Shown: one piece after another, positions 51,794 to 61,173 of the stretch
Layout: every line of letters begins with the position of its first letter
Position numbering within the stretch: the first letter of the stretch is position 1
NCBI GenBank assembly: GCA_937920275.1
Contig: CALGVD010000029.1
Span: 1 to 64,000 of the forward strand
DNA: 64,000 nucleotides
Direction of reading: 5' to 3'
Origin: an uncultured Pseudomonadota bacterium
Lineage (GTDB): Bacteria > Pseudomonadota > Gammaproteobacteria > Steroidobacterales > Steroidobacteraceae
Notes under the pieces: generated by a model
The model's database searches: none
Seen by the model: the letters and a program-made list of their open reading frames with translations, nothing else
What the model was told of the DNA's origin: nothing
Program-made: the position numbers and the translations under genes

Positions 51794-54366
51794 CGCAGAT
51801 TGTAGTCGGATGACATCGCCGCGCCATAGGCGCCCGCCGTCGCGACGAGGATGACATCACCTTCGCCGGTCGATACCGGCAGCAGGCGTCCGTGGCCGAG
51901 CACATCGCCGGTCTCGCAGATCGGCCCGACGACATCCACCTCACGCATCGGCCCTTCGCCCAGGCGACTGAGGTTCACGATGTCGTGGTGAGCGCCATAA
52001 AGCGCCGGTCGGATCAACGAATTCATACCGGTCGCGATGCCGACATAGGCGCTCGCGCCTTTCCTCTTCAACTGCGTCACGCGTGCGAGCAGCACGCCCG
52101 CCTCCGCCACCACGAAGCGCCCAGGCTCGAGCCATAACTCGCGTCCGCCGAGACCGGGAAGCAGTGCCTCGAGCGACGCATCAAGGGCACCGAGATCGAT
52201 CGCTGCCCGCCCCTCACGATCCGGTACGCCGAGCCCACCGCCCAGATCGAGGACCCGCGCCTCGGGAAAGAATGCACAGACCTCCAGCAGCAGCCGTCCG
52301 ACGCTCGCCCAATGCGCTGCATCGAGGATCCCGCTGCCTGCATGCACATGCAGCCCGGTGATACGCACACCGTGCGCCTTCGCAAGCGACGCAGAACGCT
52401 CGAGATCATCGACCGCGATGCCGAACTTCGACGCCGTTCCACCGGTGCGCACATGCGCATGATGGCCACGCCCGACGCCGGGATCGATCCGCAGGAACAA
52501 CGACCGACCCGAGAAGATCGAACCCCATTCGAGCAGAGGATGCAGATTGTCGAGCGTGAGTTGCACCCCGAGCCCGAGCGCCCACTCGTACTCATGCCGC
52601 GGCGCGAAGTTGGGGGTGAAGAGGATCTGCGCCGGCGACAGATCCGGGAGCACGGTGAGCGCCTGCTCGATCTCACCGCGTGACACACATTCGATGCCGA
52701 AACCCGCCGCGTGGACCGTGCGCAACACAGCCGGGTGCGGATTCGCCTTCATGGCATAAGAGAGGTGCGTAACGGATCGCAGGGATCGGAGCGCCGCGCA
52801 ACGCGCGGCCACGGTCGCGGTGTCGTAGACATAGGCGGCATCGCGGTCAGCCATCAGCGCCAGCAGCTCCGGTCGGCGACGATGCCACCAGGCAGGCGCG
52901 CTGTTCGGGGCGGTGACCGAGCCCTCGGTCAGTGACTGCCAAGACCTGCCGAGCACACGATCGTCAGGCGCCGTCGCGATCAGCAGTTCGTGCAGGTCAG
53001 CGACCAAGCGCGCACCTTGAGCCTCATCGACCACGAAGGTGAGATTGAGGTCATTGGCCGCCTGGCTTACGAGGTGGATCCGTTGCTCAGCGAAAAGCTC
53101 CAGAGCGCCGCCCAAGCCATGCAGGATGCCGCGGATGTTCCGCCCGACCAAGCTGACCGATGCGCAGGGACCGATGATCTGCGCGCGGCAGTGCGGCAGC
53201 AGATCCCGCTGCAGCGCGTCGAGCACGGCATCCCCCAAAGAATTCGCTTGCGGATCGAGCGACACGGTGACGTTGGTCTCGCTGGTGGAGATCAGATCGA
53301 CCGACAAGCCGTGCTGCTTGAAGACCTGGAACGCATCGGCCAGGAAGCCCACCTGATGCCACATCCCCGGGCTGTCCATCGAGACGAGCGTGACGCCGTT
53401 CTTCGCGCAGATGGCCTTGACTTGGCCGCCCTCTCCCGCCGGGGAGTCACTGATGCGGGTGCCGCCGAGCGCCGGCGCCTGGGTCGCGTAGATGGACAAC
53501 GGTATGCCGTATTGACGCACCGGCAGCAGGCATCGCGGATGCAGCACTTTCGCGCCGGCGGTGGCGATCTCCTGCGCCTCGTCGTAGGACAGCTCCAACA
53601 ATTGCCGAGCAGCCGGCGTGGCGCGTGGATTGGCGCTGAACATCCCGGGGACATCGGTCCAGATCTCCAGCTCCCGAGCCTGAAGGATCGCTGCGAAATA
53701 GGCCGCTGAGGTATCCGAGCCACCGCGACCGAGCAGCACGGTGTCACCGGCGGCGTCACCGGCGATGAAGCCCTGCGTGACGACGACCGACCCCAAGGCG
53801 CAAAGCCGCGCCCGTAGCGCGGGATCGGGACGGAACTCGCAGGTGGCGGAGAGGTACGCGGCCTGTTCGGTCGCGGCCTCTCGCCGCACCGCGCGCAGCA
53901 CCTCGCGTGCATCGAGCCATACCGCTGGCAGACCCTGGGCACGCAGATAGGCCTCGCCCAAGGCAGTCGCCAGCAACTCTCCGTACGCGATCACCGCTGC
54001 TCGATCGCGCGCGGTCGGCGCCCCGCGCTCGGCGATCGCCTCAAGGCGTGATCGTAACGACGAGAACTGCGCCTCGAACGACGGGATCTCACGAAGACCG
54101 AGATCGAGGGCGAGGGAAAGATGACGCTCGCGCACGGCGAGCAGGTCGGCGGACGCGCCCTGATGGATCGCCGCGGTGAACGCGCGCTCCAGCAGGTCGG
54201 TGACCCCGCTGAGCGCCGAATGAACGATGAGGACAGGACTGCCGTCGTCGCTACGCTCTCGGACCGTGGCGGCGATGTTGCGCCAATTGGCGAGGCTCGA
54301 GACGCTGGTGCCGCCGAACTTAAGGACCCGCCACTCGGTCGACCCGCGGTGATCCGCGCTCGCCAT
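51766..54366 (-). CDS. lysAC: Bifunctional aspartate kinase/diaminopimelate decarboxylase
   Basis: An 866-residue fusion of the first and last enzymes of the lysine branch. The N-terminal aspartokinase (about 1-460) begins RVLKFGGTSVSSLANWR and has LLGRGGSDTSAAYFAAILQA, WTDVPGMFSANPRATP and two ACT-type regulatory segments (VTLVSMDSPGM, ASVSLVGRNIRGILHGLG). The C-terminal alanine-racemase-fold decarboxylase has the PLP-Lys in SYAMKANPHPAVL, HVHAGSGILDAAHW, LDLGGGLGVPD, and the substrate Cys/Glu region VGPICETGDVLG. Similar fusions are known in Xanthomonas and Xylella. The kinase may be inhibited by lysine; metabolite channelling is an inference. Confidence 0.92.
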   Translation of the reverse strand: MASADHRGSTEWRVLKFGGTSVSSLANWRNIAATVRERSDDGSPVLIVHSALSGVTDLLERAFTAAIHQGASADLLAVRERHLSLALDLGLREIPSFEAQFSSLRSRLEAIAERGAPTARDRAAVIAYGELLATALGEAYLRAQGLPAVWLDAREVLRAVRREAATEQAAYLSATCEFRPDPALRARLCALGSVVVTQGFIAGDAAGDTVLLGRGGSDTSAAYFAAILQARELEIWTDVPGMFSANPRATPAARQLLELSYDEAQEIATAGAKVLHPRCLLPVRQYGIPLSIYATQAPALGGTRISDSPAGEGGQVKAICAKNGVTLVSMDSPGMWHQVGFLADAFQVFKQHGLSVDLISTSETNVTVSLDPQANSLGDAVLDALQRDLLPHCRAQIIGPCASVSLVGRNIRGILHGLGGALELFAEQRIHLVSQAANDLNLTFVVDEAQGARLVADLHELLIATAPDDRVLGRSWQSLTEGSVTAPNSAPAWWHRRRPELLALMADRDAAYVYDTATVAARCAALRSLRSVTHLSYAMKANPHPAVLRTVHAAGFGIECVSRGEIEQALTVLPDLSPAQILFTPNFAPRHEYEWALGLGVQLTLDNLHPLLEWGSIFSGRSLFLRIDPGVGRGHHAHVRTGGTASKFGIAVDDLERSASLAKAHGVRITGLHVHAGSGILDAAHWASVGRLLLEVCAFFPEARVLDLGGGLGVPDREGRAAIDLGALDASLEALLPGLGGRELWLEPGRFVVAEAGVLLARVTQLKRKGASAYVGIATGMNSLIRPALYGAHHDIVNLSRLGEGPMREVDVVGPICETGDVLGHGRLLPVSTGEGDVILVATAGAYGAAMSSDYNLRQPAPEFAL

Positions 54367-54373
54367 CGCGACC

Positions 54374-54601
54374 TCAGCCTTCGTCGTCGTAGACTTCCCG
54401 CAAGTCTTTGGCGAGCCGTTTTTCAGCCAAGACCTCTTCGAGCTTGCTCCAAGCCGCCTTACCGCGTTTGCCGGGGACAGGTCGGGAACGCCGGTCGACG
54501 CGATCCAGAAATCGGTCGTAATCCTGCCCTTCTTCCTGAGCCGGGGGTTCCCCGAGCAGGTCCTCGTCGATCTGGAAGCTGTCGGAATCCCGTTCGGACA
54601 T
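54374..54601 (-). CDS. Small acidic protein, possibly PA3496-like
   Basis: A 75-residue acidic protein with N-terminal SERDSDSFQIDEDLLGEPPA and a charged helical C-terminus (AWSKLEEVLAEKRLAKDLRE). It is co-directional with lysAC, 7 nt upstream of its start, and shares the local GC-rich codon use, so it is likely real. The C-terminal helix resembles small PA3496-type envelope-linked proteins, but this is only a weak visual match. Function unknown. Confidence 0.5.
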   Translation of the reverse strand: MSERDSDSFQIDEDLLGEPPAQEEGQDYDRFLDRVDRRSRPVPGKRGKAAWSKLEEVLAEKRLAKDLREVYDDEG

Positions 54602-54768
54602 GGGAGCGGCTGGTCCTTTACCTAGTGAAACCTGATTCTATTCGCCAATTAAAACAGAGGGTTACAAAAAACCATGCATCGGCGAAGGCCGCACTATATC
54701 GAAACCACGTCGCAGTGCAAGCGCGGCAGCGCCCGTCGCAATCAAGTGTCCGCCGCAGGCAAAGGGGT

Positions 54769-55593
54769 CTACCTGCGTCGGACCCCATCACGCACCACGA
54801 CAGGAGCGCCCCGCGACAGCCCAAGCACGTCTGCCGCCCGCCCCTCCGCGACGGCGATCTCGATCACGCCGAACGAATTCACCAAGGCCAAGGCCACCCC
54901 TGGACGACAGTCCCCATAGGTCCTGCGTAGCACCAACGCCAGGTTGCCGGCATGCACCACCGGCTCACGGAAAGAGGCGAGCGTCCCGGAGTCGATGTTG
55001 GTGATCAGATTGCCGAAGTGATCGATCGTGACGATCGCACCGGCGATGCGATCCTCGGTGATGATCGGCTCATCGAGCCACGAGGGGACCAACTCGGCGA
55101 TCGGCTCACCGACCTGCTCAGGGGTCAATCGTCCGGCTGCAAGTTCAGCCGCGAGCGGCGCAAAGATATCCCGACCGTGGAAAGTCGCGCTTGCGCGCCC
55201 GATGCCGCAGCGGGTCATCCCTTGCGGTGTGAGGCGCCATGCCACGGCCGCCGCATCGGACTGCTTCACCGGTGCCAGCAGTCCATTGTCAGGCGCAAGC
55301 AGCAGATGCCCCCTTGAAGCGAGCAGGACGATATCGCGGGCGGTTCCGACCCCCGGGTCGACGACCGCGACATGCACCGAACCCGGCGGGAACCATCCGT
55401 ACGACCGTGCCAACCAGAACCCCGCTTCAGCCGGCCAGTGGGCCAGCACCTCGTGGGTCAGATCGATGAGCCTTGCCGCCGGATGGCGCGCGAGGATGCA
55501 GCCTTTCATGACGCCGACGAACGGATCCCTCGAGCCGAAATCAGAGGTCAGCGTGATGACACCACTGGGCAGGACTGGAGAGGGGTTACCCAT
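54769..55593 (-). CDS. SAM hydroxide adenosyltransferase (SAM hydrolase, DUF62 family)
   Basis: A 274-residue enzyme of the family that includes fluorinase and chlorinase, whose common members hydrolyse S-adenosylmethionine to adenosine and methionine. Motifs: VITLTSDFGSRDPFVGVMKG, IDLTHEVLAHWP, VHVAVVDPGVGTARD, LLAPDNGLLAPV, the F-H-G-R-D block TFHGRDIFAPLAAELAAG and VTIDHFGNLITNID. The ATG at 55593 is 43 nt from the divergent SDR start. The window also holds an MTA/SAH nucleosidase and a SAM riboswitch, so SAM turnover is a recurring theme, although the genes are not linked. Confidence 0.88.
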   Translation of the reverse strand: MGNPSPVLPSGVITLTSDFGSRDPFVGVMKGCILARHPAARLIDLTHEVLAHWPAEAGFWLARSYGWFPPGSVHVAVVDPGVGTARDIVLLASRGHLLLAPDNGLLAPVKQSDAAAVAWRLTPQGMTRCGIGRASATFHGRDIFAPLAAELAAGRLTPEQVGEPIAELVPSWLDEPIITEDRIAGAIVTIDHFGNLITNIDSGTLASFREPVVHAGNLALVLRRTYGDCRPGVALALVNSFGVIEIAVAEGRAADVLGLSRGAPVVVRDGVRRR

Positions 55594-55636
55594 CGCCCTA
55601 GGCTATCATCGTCTTTCTTGTATGGAAGGAAAGCTC

Positions 55637-56416
55637 ATGACGAACGACCCCACCCGCGCATTCCGACTGGACGGTCGTGTCGCTGTCATCACCGGAGCCT
55701 CGAGCGGCATCGGTGCCGAACTCGCCCGCGCGTTCGCGAGAGCCGGTGCGGGAGTCGCCGTGATCGCTCGCCGCGCCGACCGGCTCGAGACTCTGGTGAG
55801 CGGACTGCGGGCCGAGGGCGCAACCGCGCTGCCCGTGTCGCTCGATGTCCGCGATACGGCTGCACTGCCTGCGGCCTTCGACCGTATCACCGCCGAACTC
55901 GGCGTCGCCGATATATTGGTCAACAACGCTGGTATCGCGAGGGTCGGCAGTTTCCTGCGCGCCTCGGCAGCCGAGCGCGACGACAGCTTTGCCGTCAATT
56001 TCGACGCCGCATGGGATCTTTCAGCCGAGGCATCGCGTCGCATGATCGCCGCCGCCCGTCCCGGCTGCATCATCAACATCGCCTCGGTGCTCGCCTTGGG
56101 TGCGGCCCCCGGATATGCAGCCTACGCAGCGTCAAAAGCCGCCTTGGTGCAGTTGACGCGCTGCCTCGCCCTCGAGTTGCAGCGGCATTCGATCCGGGTC
56201 AACGGGCTCGCGCCAGGCTGGTTCGTGACCGAGATGAATGACGACTGGCTCACCTCGCCGGAAGGGCTGGACTATCTTGCACGGACCCCCGCCCGCCGAG
56301 CCGGTCGACTCGAGGAGTTGGTGGGGCCCGCACTGTTGCTGGCGAGTGACGCGGGGTCCTTCATCAACGGCGTGACGCTGGCGGTCGACGGCGCCCATCA
56401 CGCGGCGCTCGCCTGA
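55637..56416 (+). CDS. SDR family oxidoreductase
   Basis: A 259-residue classical short-chain dehydrogenase/reductase. It contains the cofactor motif ITGASSGIG, the NNAG motif in ILVNNAGIARV, the catalytic Ser in IINIASVLALG, and Tyr-x-x-x-Lys in GYAAYAASKAALVQLTR. I chose the ATG at 55637 behind GGAAGGA; an ATG at 55622 is also in frame. It lies opposite to the SAM hydrolase gene and converges with the SLC13 gene (6 nt gap). The substrate cannot be predicted; FabG-like and sugar/steroid reductases share these motifs. Confidence 0.85.
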   Translation: MTNDPTRAFRLDGRVAVITGASSGIGAELARAFARAGAGVAVIARRADRLETLVSGLRAEGATALPVSLDVRDTAALPAAFDRITAELGVADILVNNAGIARVGSFLRASAAERDDSFAVNFDAAWDLSAEASRRMIAAARPGCIINIASVLALGAAPGYAAYAASKAALVQLTRCLALELQRHSIRVNGLAPGWFVTEMNDDWLTSPEGLDYLARTPARRAGRLEELVGPALLLASDAGSFINGVTLAVDGAHHAALA

Positions 56417-56422
56417 AAGGCC

Positions 56423-57895
56423 TCAGCGGCTGGCCAACCAACCGGCTGCGAAATACCCGACGGTCGAGATGACCACCGCTGCCGCGAGGTTGACCGACCA
56501 TCCGGCGCGCAACATCTGGCCGATGCTCACCCGGCCCGAGCCGAACACCAGCGCATTGGCCGGCGTACCCACCGGCAGCATGAAACCGGCTGACGCGGCC
56601 ATCGCAGCGGGGGCCACCAGCGCCAACACCGAGTGCTCCGAGCCGGCCGCGACAGCCGCCATGATCGGCATGAAGGTCGCCGCCGTCGAGACATTGCTGT
56701 TGAGCTCGGTCCAGACGATCAGCAGCAACACCATCGCGATGATCAGCAGCGGCAACGGCCAACCGCCGAGGCCCGCGAGCAGAACACCCAGCGTCTGCGC
56801 GAGCGTGCTCTCCTGGATGGCCGCAGCGAGCGCGAGGCCACCACCGAAGAGCAGCAGCACCGTCCACGGCAGAGCGGCAAGGTCCGACGGACGCAGCAAG
56901 GCCTCGCGGCTGCTTCCGGAGGGGATGAGGAACAGGCTCAGACCGGCGGCGACGGCGATGACCGTGTCATCGAGTCCCCCGAGTCCTGGGAGGTCGCTGA
57001 GCCAGGGCCGCGTGACCCAAAGGAACGCCGCCGCGATCGCCACGACCGCCACCCGTTTCTCCTGGATGCTCAGGCCACCGAGCCCGGCGAACCCGGCGTG
57101 CACCGCCGAGCGATCGATGGGGATGCGGCGCGGATCGAACGGCAACCCGACCCGCACCAACAGGAACCACGCAGCCGGCAAGAGCAGCGCCACCGTGGGC
57201 AGGCCGAATGCAAGCCAATCGAGAAAGGTGATGTCGACACCGAAATTGCGCGCCATGAAGCCCTGTACGAGCGCGTTGGTGGGCGTACCGATCAAAGTCC
57301 CCATGCCACCGATGGTCGCGCCATAGGCGACCGCGAGCAGCAACGCCGCGGTGAAGTGCGCAAGATCACGACCCGGTGATGCGGCACCGATCGGCGCTGT
57401 CATCGAGGCGATGGCGATCGCGACCGGCAGCATCATGAGGGCGCTCGACGTGTTCGACACCCACATGCTGATGAAAGCGGTGGCGAGCATCATGCCGAGC
57501 ACCAGACGCCTGGGTTCGGTACCGACCTTGAGCATGATCGCGAAAGCCATCCGGCGATGCAGCTGCCAGCGCTCCATCGCCAACGCGACGAGGAAGCCCC
57601 CGAGCAACAACAACACTGAAGGGTTCGCGTACTCGGCGAGCACCGTCCGTGCATCCGGAACGCCGAGAAGCGGCACGATGATGATCGGCAGCAGCGCCGT
57701 GGCGGCCAGCGGGATCGCTTCGAGCGCCCACCAAAGGGCCATCCAACCGACGAGGCCGAGGACCTGCCAGGAGGTGCCCTCGAACCCACTGGGCGCGGGC
57801 ATCAAGAGCGTGGCGACGAAGAAGATCGGACCCGGGAGCAGGCGCCAAAGCGAGAGTCGCGGCGTGTTGGGCGACTCCTCGCTCTGCGCCCTCAC
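56423..57895 (-). CDS. SLC13/DASS family anion:Na+ symporter (second copy)
   Basis: A 490-residue membrane carrier, paralog of the product of 14599-16038. It has the first signature MWVSNTSSALMMLPVAIAIA (canonical SNT, where the other copy has NNS), GGMGTLIGTPTNALVQGFM, the mirrored ELNSNVSTAATFMPIMAAV, and about a dozen hydrophobic helices. The carrier imports a divalent anion such as a dicarboxylate, tricarboxylate or sulfate. It overlaps the L,D-transpeptidase gene by 4 nt; no functional link is evident. Confidence 0.87.
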   Translation of the reverse strand: MRAQSEESPNTPRLSLWRLLPGPIFFVATLLMPAPSGFEGTSWQVLGLVGWMALWWALEAIPLAATALLPIIIVPLLGVPDARTVLAEYANPSVLLLLGGFLVALAMERWQLHRRMAFAIMLKVGTEPRRLVLGMMLATAFISMWVSNTSSALMMLPVAIAIASMTAPIGAASPGRDLAHFTAALLLAVAYGATIGGMGTLIGTPTNALVQGFMARNFGVDITFLDWLAFGLPTVALLLPAAWFLLVRVGLPFDPRRIPIDRSAVHAGFAGLGGLSIQEKRVAVVAIAAAFLWVTRPWLSDLPGLGGLDDTVIAVAAGLSLFLIPSGSSREALLRPSDLAALPWTVLLLFGGGLALAAAIQESTLAQTLGVLLAGLGGWPLPLLIIAMVLLLIVWTELNSNVSTAATFMPIMAAVAAGSEHSVLALVAPAAMAASAGFMLPVGTPANALVFGSGRVSIGQMLRAGWSVNLAAAVVISTVGYFAAGWLASR

Positions 57896-58893
57896 GGCCT
57901 CTGCGCCGGGACGCTCGCCGCGGCGGTGGCGGGCACCTCGGGCTCGGCTGCGCCCTCCGGCACCAGCTCCAGGCCGACCAACACCGGCATGCCCGTCGCC
58001 TCGCGCAAAGCACGCAGCGCCATCTCCCAGTCGATGATGACTTCGGACTCGCCCAACAATTCGTTCAGCCGCGCTTCGAACACCTCGATATCGACGGTGA
58101 GCACCTGCCCTTTTTCGTCGACCGGCGGATGGACCTCGAGCCAGACCTCACCGCCGAAGCGGGAGATCTTCACCGGCTCGTTGATGAGGGTCACACGGGT
58201 ACCGACCGGCGTGAGGTCGAAGAGACGCTCGATGTCCTCGGGGTACATGCGCAGACACCCATGGGTGATCGCCATCCCGACGGCATCCGGGTTGTTGGTG
58301 CCGTGGATGAGATAGGCCCCACCGGGGATATCGAGTCGCATCGAACGAGTCCCGAGCGGATTGTCCGGCCCGGCGGGGACGACCGCGGGCAACGGCGGAT
58401 CACCGCGCTTGATGTGCTCCTTGCGCACGGATTCGGGCGGATACCAAGGCGGATTCTTCTGCTTGCGCACCACTTTTGTGACACCGAGCGGCGTATTCCA
58501 GTCCATCTTCCCGACGCTCACCGGGAAGGTCAGCACGACGGGTGGCTTACCCTTCTCGGGCTTGGGAAAATAGAAGAGGCGATGCTCGGGCAGGTTGACC
58601 ACGATCCCTTCACGCACCCCGGGTGGCAACAAACGCTGACCCGGGATGAGGATCTCGGTGCCGGCGCCCGGCAGCCAAGGGTCGACGCCCTTGTTGACGC
58701 GCAGCAGTTCCTCGTAGCCGAGGCTGTGCTGGCGAGCGAGTTGGATCAGCGTGTCCTCGTAGCGGGTCTGGATGCGCTTGACCTCGCCGAACAAGCCACC
58801 GCCATCGTCACGCAATGGGTACTCGTTCGCCTGCGCCGACGGCAGGGATGACCACAGGCTCAGCAGGACCAGAAGCAGCGCGATACGGCTCAT
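57892..58893 (-). CDS. L,D-transpeptidase (YkuD domain) with LysM-like segment
   Basis: A 333-residue periplasmic enzyme with signal peptide (ALLLVLLSLWSSLPSAQA). The LysM-like segment (about 30-80: YEDTLIQLARQHSLGYEELL) should bind glycan. The YkuD domain has NLPEHRLFYFP, the structural SVGKMDWNTPLGVTKV and the catalytic motif HGTNNPDAVGMAITHGCLRM with active-site His and Cys. The Pro/Ala-rich tail is disordered. Such enzymes cross-link meso-diaminopimelate residues or attach lipoproteins such as Lpp to peptidoglycan. Confidence 0.9.
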   Translation of the reverse strand: MSRIALLLVLLSLWSSLPSAQANEYPLRDDGGGLFGEVKRIQTRYEDTLIQLARQHSLGYEELLRVNKGVDPWLPGAGTEILIPGQRLLPPGVREGIVVNLPEHRLFYFPKPEKGKPPVVLTFPVSVGKMDWNTPLGVTKVVRKQKNPPWYPPESVRKEHIKRGDPPLPAVVPAGPDNPLGTRSMRLDIPGGAYLIHGTNNPDAVGMAITHGCLRMYPEDIERLFDLTPVGTRVTLINEPVKISRFGGEVWLEVHPPVDEKGQVLTVDIEVFEARLNELLGESEVIIDWEMALRALREATGMPVLVGLELVPEGAAEPEVPATAAASVPAQRP

Positions 58894-58935
58894 GGCACCA
58901 TTCTAGCCAATTCCGGGCCGCCGCCGTCCAGCCGG

Positions 58936-59775
58936 TCAATCGCAGAGCGCCTCACGCACGGCACGGACCTCATCGGCCGATCGGAGGAACACGATATCCC
59001 GCTCGCGACCGCGCATGCCGAGCCGCGCTGCCGAGGACGAGGCCGTCAGGCGTCGGGTCAGCTCCACGGGGGAATCCTTGAACGCATTGAGTAATTGGCA
59101 GACGAAGAGCAGGTCCATGAGCGGCGACCCCTCGGCACCCCGCTGCTCGACCGACTCGTGATCACAGACCGCATCGATGAACTCGGGATCCAGACCCCAA
59201 CCTTGCAGGAGCCGGCGCGTCGCCGGAACCCGCCACTCGTTCAACAGGATCTCGAACCGCATCGGGTCCTGCAGCACCGCCGGCATCGTGGCGGCTTTGG
59301 CCGTCACCCAGATGTGTCCCACCGTGTGGAGCAAGCCAGCCGTGTTCGCCCTCTCCCGCGGCACCCCAGCGAATTGGGTGGCCATCGCCCGGGCGATCGC
59401 AGCCAACCCGACGCTGCGTTGCCAAAGGGCGGTCATCCTGCCGTGCACCGCCTGGTATCGGGGTGCCTCTCGGACCTCGTGCAAGGCATAGACCAGCGAG
59501 AGCCGACGGACGGTATCGAAACCGAGTCGCCGGACCGCCACGGCAAGATCGGCGGTCGGATCGACGGACGGGTTGTAATCGACGGAGTTGGCCGTGCGCA
59601 GCAGCAGCCCTGCGAGCGTCGGATCGGTCGCCGCCAAACGCGCGACCTCAGGTCCGGTCGCCGACAGGTCGGCGAGGCGGCGGACGATCCGAAGTGCGAC
59701 TTCCGGCATACCCGGGATGGACAGTTCCTCGCGCAGGAACTCCACCTTCAAGCGTTGCTGGAAATCGCCGCTCAT
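58936..59775 (-). CDS. HDOD domain protein
   Basis: A 279-residue single HDOD domain protein, a family of non-catalytic HD-like signalling proteins in bacteria. LSIPGMPEVALRIVRRLAD, VARLAATDPTLAGLLLRTAN, LGFDTVRRLSLVYAL and NTAGLLHTVGHIWVTAK are the recognisable blocks. The start is the ATG at 59775; a TTG at 59790 is also in frame. It follows the DUF2802 gene by 16 nt at the end of the motility operon, so a role in regulating flagellar behaviour is plausible but not shown. Confidence 0.8.
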   Translation of the reverse strand: MSGDFQQRLKVEFLREELSIPGMPEVALRIVRRLADLSATGPEVARLAATDPTLAGLLLRTANSVDYNPSVDPTADLAVAVRRLGFDTVRRLSLVYALHEVREAPRYQAVHGRMTALWQRSVGLAAIARAMATQFAGVPRERANTAGLLHTVGHIWVTAKAATMPAVLQDPMRFEILLNEWRVPATRRLLQGWGLDPEFIDAVCDHESVEQRGAEGSPLMDLLFVCQLLNAFKDSPVELTRRLTASSSAARLGMRGRERDIVFLRSADEVRAVREALCD

Positions 59776-59791
59776 GATGGGTGACGACAAG

Positions 59792-60205
59792 TTACGCCAC
59801 TTCGCGCGCGCGGCTGCCGTGCAGACGCCGCAGCAACGAGGCTTCCTCTCGGCTCATGCCGCAGGATGCAGCAAGCTCTGCCTCCGTCGCTCCGGAACTC
59901 GCCATCCGGATCGCCATCTCGAACCCCTGTGTCTGCGGACGCGGCGCTGGGGGGATATAGCGTGGTTCAGCGGCCTGCTTCTCCTCGTAGCTGCGCAGCA
60001 AGGTCCCGATACGCCGTGCTTCGGCCTCGCTGGCCGAGACTTGGTATTTTTGGCGTTGCAGCTCGGCGTCGAGACGGGCGAGTTCAGCGGCGGTACCGCG
60101 CCAGAAAACCGCCCACGCGCCGATCCACAGAAAAGCGAGCAGGATGGCCGTGTGGATGGCCGCAAAAGCGTAAGTCTGCAGGTCGTCGGTCAACAAGGCA
60201 GCCAT
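59792..60205 (-). CDS. DUF2802 membrane protein of the motility operon
   Basis: A 137-residue protein with one N-terminal transmembrane segment (YAFAAIHTAILLAFLWIGAW), a coiled-coil-like region (ELARLDAELQRQKYQV) and a C-terminal HTH-like stretch (ASSGATEAELAASCGMSREE). Proteins of this type close the motC-motD cluster in Pseudomonas and Xanthomonas. AGGGAG is 5 nt before the ATG at 60205. It is 112 nt after motD, so an internal promoter is possible. Function unknown. Confidence 0.72.
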   Translation of the reverse strand: MAALLTDDLQTYAFAAIHTAILLAFLWIGAWAVFWRGTAAELARLDAELQRQKYQVSASEAEARRIGTLLRSYEEKQAAEPRYIPPAPRPQTQGFEMAIRMASSGATEAELAASCGMSREEASLLRRLHGSRAREVA

Positions 60206-60317
60206 GTTCACTCCCTAAAACAGATCTGAAGATATGGGTCACTCGGCAGCCATGCAGCGTCAGAACTTCGGCGCGGCATGCCTGGGGAGTGACTTGCAGA
60301 TTCCGTGCCACCAGAGA

Positions 60318-61163
60318 TCAAGGCCGTTCCCTCGGACCGACCGAGGGATCACCCCGGTTCATGCCGTAGGGCCCCTCAGCGACCTCGTCCTGACCGAGGA
60401 TCGCGAGCAATACCCTTCGATTCGCGCTTCGACCGGCCTCGGAGTCGTTCGGTTGCAGCGGACGATGCTCGCCGAAACCGAGCACCGCGAAACGTGCTGG
60501 GTCGAGGCCGCTGGCGACCAGCACCCTGACCACCGCACCGGCCCTGGCTGCCGAAAGATCCCAGTTGTCCCGATAAAGACCGCCCTGGATCGGGACATCG
60601 TCCGTGTGGCCCTCGACCCGTATCGGATTCCCGAAACCGATCAATGTTTCAGCGAGCTGGGACAGCACGCGCTCGGCGGCCGGATTGAGGGTCGCCGAGC
60701 CGCTGGCGAACAGCACATCGTTCCGGATCTCCACCTCCACCCACATCGGGTGCTGCCGGATGGTGACTTGGTCGCTCATCACGAGCGGCGCCGTCGCCCG
60801 AGCGATCCGCATCGCGATCCGTCCGGCATTCAGCTCCTCGAGCGAGGGAAGATCGGGCGAAGCGTTGGGGGTCTGGCTCAGCGGAATGGCTCCGCCAGGC
60901 TCGATCGTCGCGAGCGGGATCGGTCCAGAGATCGCGGAGCGCGGCAGTACCCCGGAGTCCGAATCAGGGCCCGCGCCGTTGAACGCCACCGACAGCGCAT
61001 CCGCGACGACCCGATACTTGCCGGTGTTCAGCGAGGAGATGGCATACATGACGACGAAGAACGCCAAGAGTAGCGTCATCAGATCGGCGTAGGGGATGGC
61101 CCAGGCCTCATGGTTGAGTCGTTCCTCGGTCGGTCGCCGTCGTCGTCGGGGTTTGCGGATCAC
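60318..61163 (-). CDS. motD: Flagellar motor stator protein MotD (MotB-like)
   Basis: A 281-residue stator subunit. After a basic N-terminus comes the single transmembrane helix with the proton-binding Asp (IPYADLMTLLLAFFVVMYAI), a linker, and a C-terminal OmpA-type peptidoglycan-binding domain with DVLFASGSATLNPAAERVL, VEGHTDDVPIQG and ANRRVLLAILG. With MotC it forms the ion channel that turns the flagellum. The pair lies downstream of fliA as in Pseudomonas. The N-terminal RKPRRRRRP may act in assembly. Confidence 0.92.
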   Translation of the reverse strand: MIRKPRRRRRPTEERLNHEAWAIPYADLMTLLLAFFVVMYAISSLNTGKYRVVADALSVAFNGAGPDSDSGVLPRSAISGPIPLATIEPGGAIPLSQTPNASPDLPSLEELNAGRIAMRIARATAPLVMSDQVTIRQHPMWVEVEIRNDVLFASGSATLNPAAERVLSQLAETLIGFGNPIRVEGHTDDVPIQGGLYRDNWDLSAARAGAVVRVLVASGLDPARFAVLGFGEHRPLQPNDSEAGRSANRRVLLAILGQDEVAEGPYGMNRGDPSVGPRERP

Positions 61164-61173
61164 GCTGCAGCGC

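Noticed and set aside
54674..54919. Plus-strand small ORF between the acidic protein and SAM hydrolase genes
   Set aside because: Ser/Thr/Arg-rich shadow frame overlapping the SAM hydrolase gene; no ribosome binding site.
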